Shown piece by piece: positions 63,412-64,000 of a stretch of DNA of 64,000 nt. The translations under genes and the position numbers were made by a program. The stretch lies in assembly GCF_018866325.1 (NCBI RefSeq), contig NZ_CP076457.1, forward strand, positions 1,585,001 through 1,649,000. Direction: 5' to 3'. The stretch's first letter is position 1. Every line of letters starts with the position of its first letter. The notes under the pieces were generated by a model that did not search any database, was not told the origin of the DNA, and worked only from the letters and a program-made list of their open reading frames with translations. The stretch is from Streptomyces sp. YPW6. Its GTDB lineage: Bacteria; Actinomycetota; Actinomycetes; Streptomycetales; Streptomycetaceae.

Positions 63412-64000
63412 TTACAGGGCGAGGCCGGTGAGGACCAGGACGCGCTCGTAGGTGTAGTCGTCCATGGCGTAGCGGACGCCCTCGCGGCCGACGCCGGACT
63501 GCTTGGCGCCGCCGTACGGCATCTGGTCGGCCCGGTACGAGGGGACGTCCCCGACGATCACGCCGCCGACCTCCAGGGCGCGGTGGGCGCGGAAGGCGGT
63601 CTGGATGTCGTGGGTGAAGACGCCCGCCTGGAGTCCGTACTTGGAGGAGTTGACGGCCGCGAACGCCTCGGCCTCGCCGTCGACCTTCTGGATCGACATG
63701 ACCGGGCCGAAGACCTCTTCGCAGGAGAGCGTGACGTCGTCGGGGAGGGCGGCGAGGACGGTCGGGGCGTAGGTGGCGCCGTCGCGCTTGCCGCCGGTGA
63801 GCAGCTCCGCGCCTGCCCGGACGGCCTCGTCGACCCAGGACTCGACGCGCTGGGCGGCGTCCTCGCTGACGAGGGGGCCGACGTCGGTGGCGGCGTCGGC
63901 CGGGTCACCGGTGACGAGGGCCTCGACGGCGGCGACGATCTTCGGGACGAGCCGGTCGTAGACCGAGGCGTCGGCGATCACGCGCTGCACGGAGATGCAG
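63412..64000 (-). CDS. Aldehyde dehydrogenase family protein, C-terminal part
   Basis: The C-terminal about 196 codons of an NAD(P)-dependent aldehyde dehydrogenase; the 5' part lies beyond the window. The sequence begins with the catalytic cysteine (codon 63997-63999, CISVQR), then shows the family motif CEEVFGPVMSI with the Glu/Phe pair that contacts the cofactor ribose, and the terminal MPYGGAKQSGVGREGVRYAM block. Substrate unknown. A bidirectional terminator lies after its stop. Confidence 0.93.
   Translation of the reverse strand, partial: CISVQRVIADASVYDRLVPKIVAAVEALVTGDPADAATDVGPLVSEDAAQRVESWVDEAVRAGAELLTGGKRDGATYAPTVLAALPDDVTLSCEEVFGPVMSIQKVDGEAEAFAAVNSSKYGLQAGVFTHDIQTAFRAHRALEVGGVIVGDVPSYRADQMPYGGAKQSGVGREGVRYAMDDYTYERVLVLTGLAL

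Overview
The window is a high-GC actinobacterial chromosome segment. Gene content and order (rnj-dapA-thyX, dapB, M16 peptidase-pnp-rpsO, an ESX/type VII locus, ribF-truB-rbfA-infB-ylxR-nusA-rimP, proS, ispG-rseP-dxr) and extreme third-position GC point to Streptomyces or a very close relative. Almost all of it is core chromosome, densely packed and mostly in minus-strand operons with ATGA/GTGA overlaps. The only clear mobile element is a decayed IS110-type transposase near 62 kb. No tRNA, rRNA, CRISPR array or biosynthetic cluster was seen.

Region 1 (1-9.1 kb): 5' part of RNase J, dapA, thyX, two small plus-strand membrane proteins, a TPR-like membrane protein, dapB, an M16 zinc peptidase, pnp and rpsO. 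These genes cover RNA decay, lysine/diaminopimelate synthesis and dTMP synthesis. Several strong inverted repeats lie at gene ends, in the rnj leader and inside the start of the M16 gene.

Region 2 (9.4-28.9 kb): a complete-looking ESX (type VII secretion) locus. It holds eccD, eccC, two WXG100 genes (esxA/esxB), two mycosin-type subtilases, a large WXG-like protein with a proline/glycine-rich tail, a helical companion protein, eccB, eccE, a conserved ESX-linked unknown, a DUF397 (BldB-like) gene and a 1063-residue EspI-like ParA ATPase. The locus is split into divergent blocks; the secreted-substrate operon (19.75 to 15.63 kb) has a good vegetative-type promoter and is visibly less GC-rich in part. 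No eccA-like gene is present.

Region 3 (29.0-35.2 kb): a five-gene peptide/nickel-type ABC uptake operon (substrate-binding protein with a C-terminal membrane anchor, two permeases, two ATPases) with its own promoter.

Region 4 (35.3-48.4 kb): an XdhC-like protein, ribF, an 1183-residue protein fusing a catalytically degenerate trypsin-like domain to a STAND-type NTPase and helical repeats, then the translation operon truB, rbfA, DUF503, infB, ylxR, nusA, rimP. In this sequence infB carries two single-base losses in G runs that break its frame, probably sequence errors.

Region 5 (48.6-60.8 kb): a lipoprotein, a ferritin-like protein and an aminoglycoside-phosphotransferase-like pseudokinase in one operon; proS; two GNAT proteins; ispG, rseP and dxr (isoprenoid pathway and site-2 protease); a large acyl-CoA dehydrogenase. 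A 29-bp tandem repeat runs out of the ispG 3' end and an 86-bp imperfect repeat lies upstream of dxr.

Region 6 (61.0-64.0 kb): two small membrane proteins flanking the frameshifted IS110-family transposase, a bidirectional terminator, and the C-terminal part of an aldehyde dehydrogenase that begins exactly at its catalytic cysteine.
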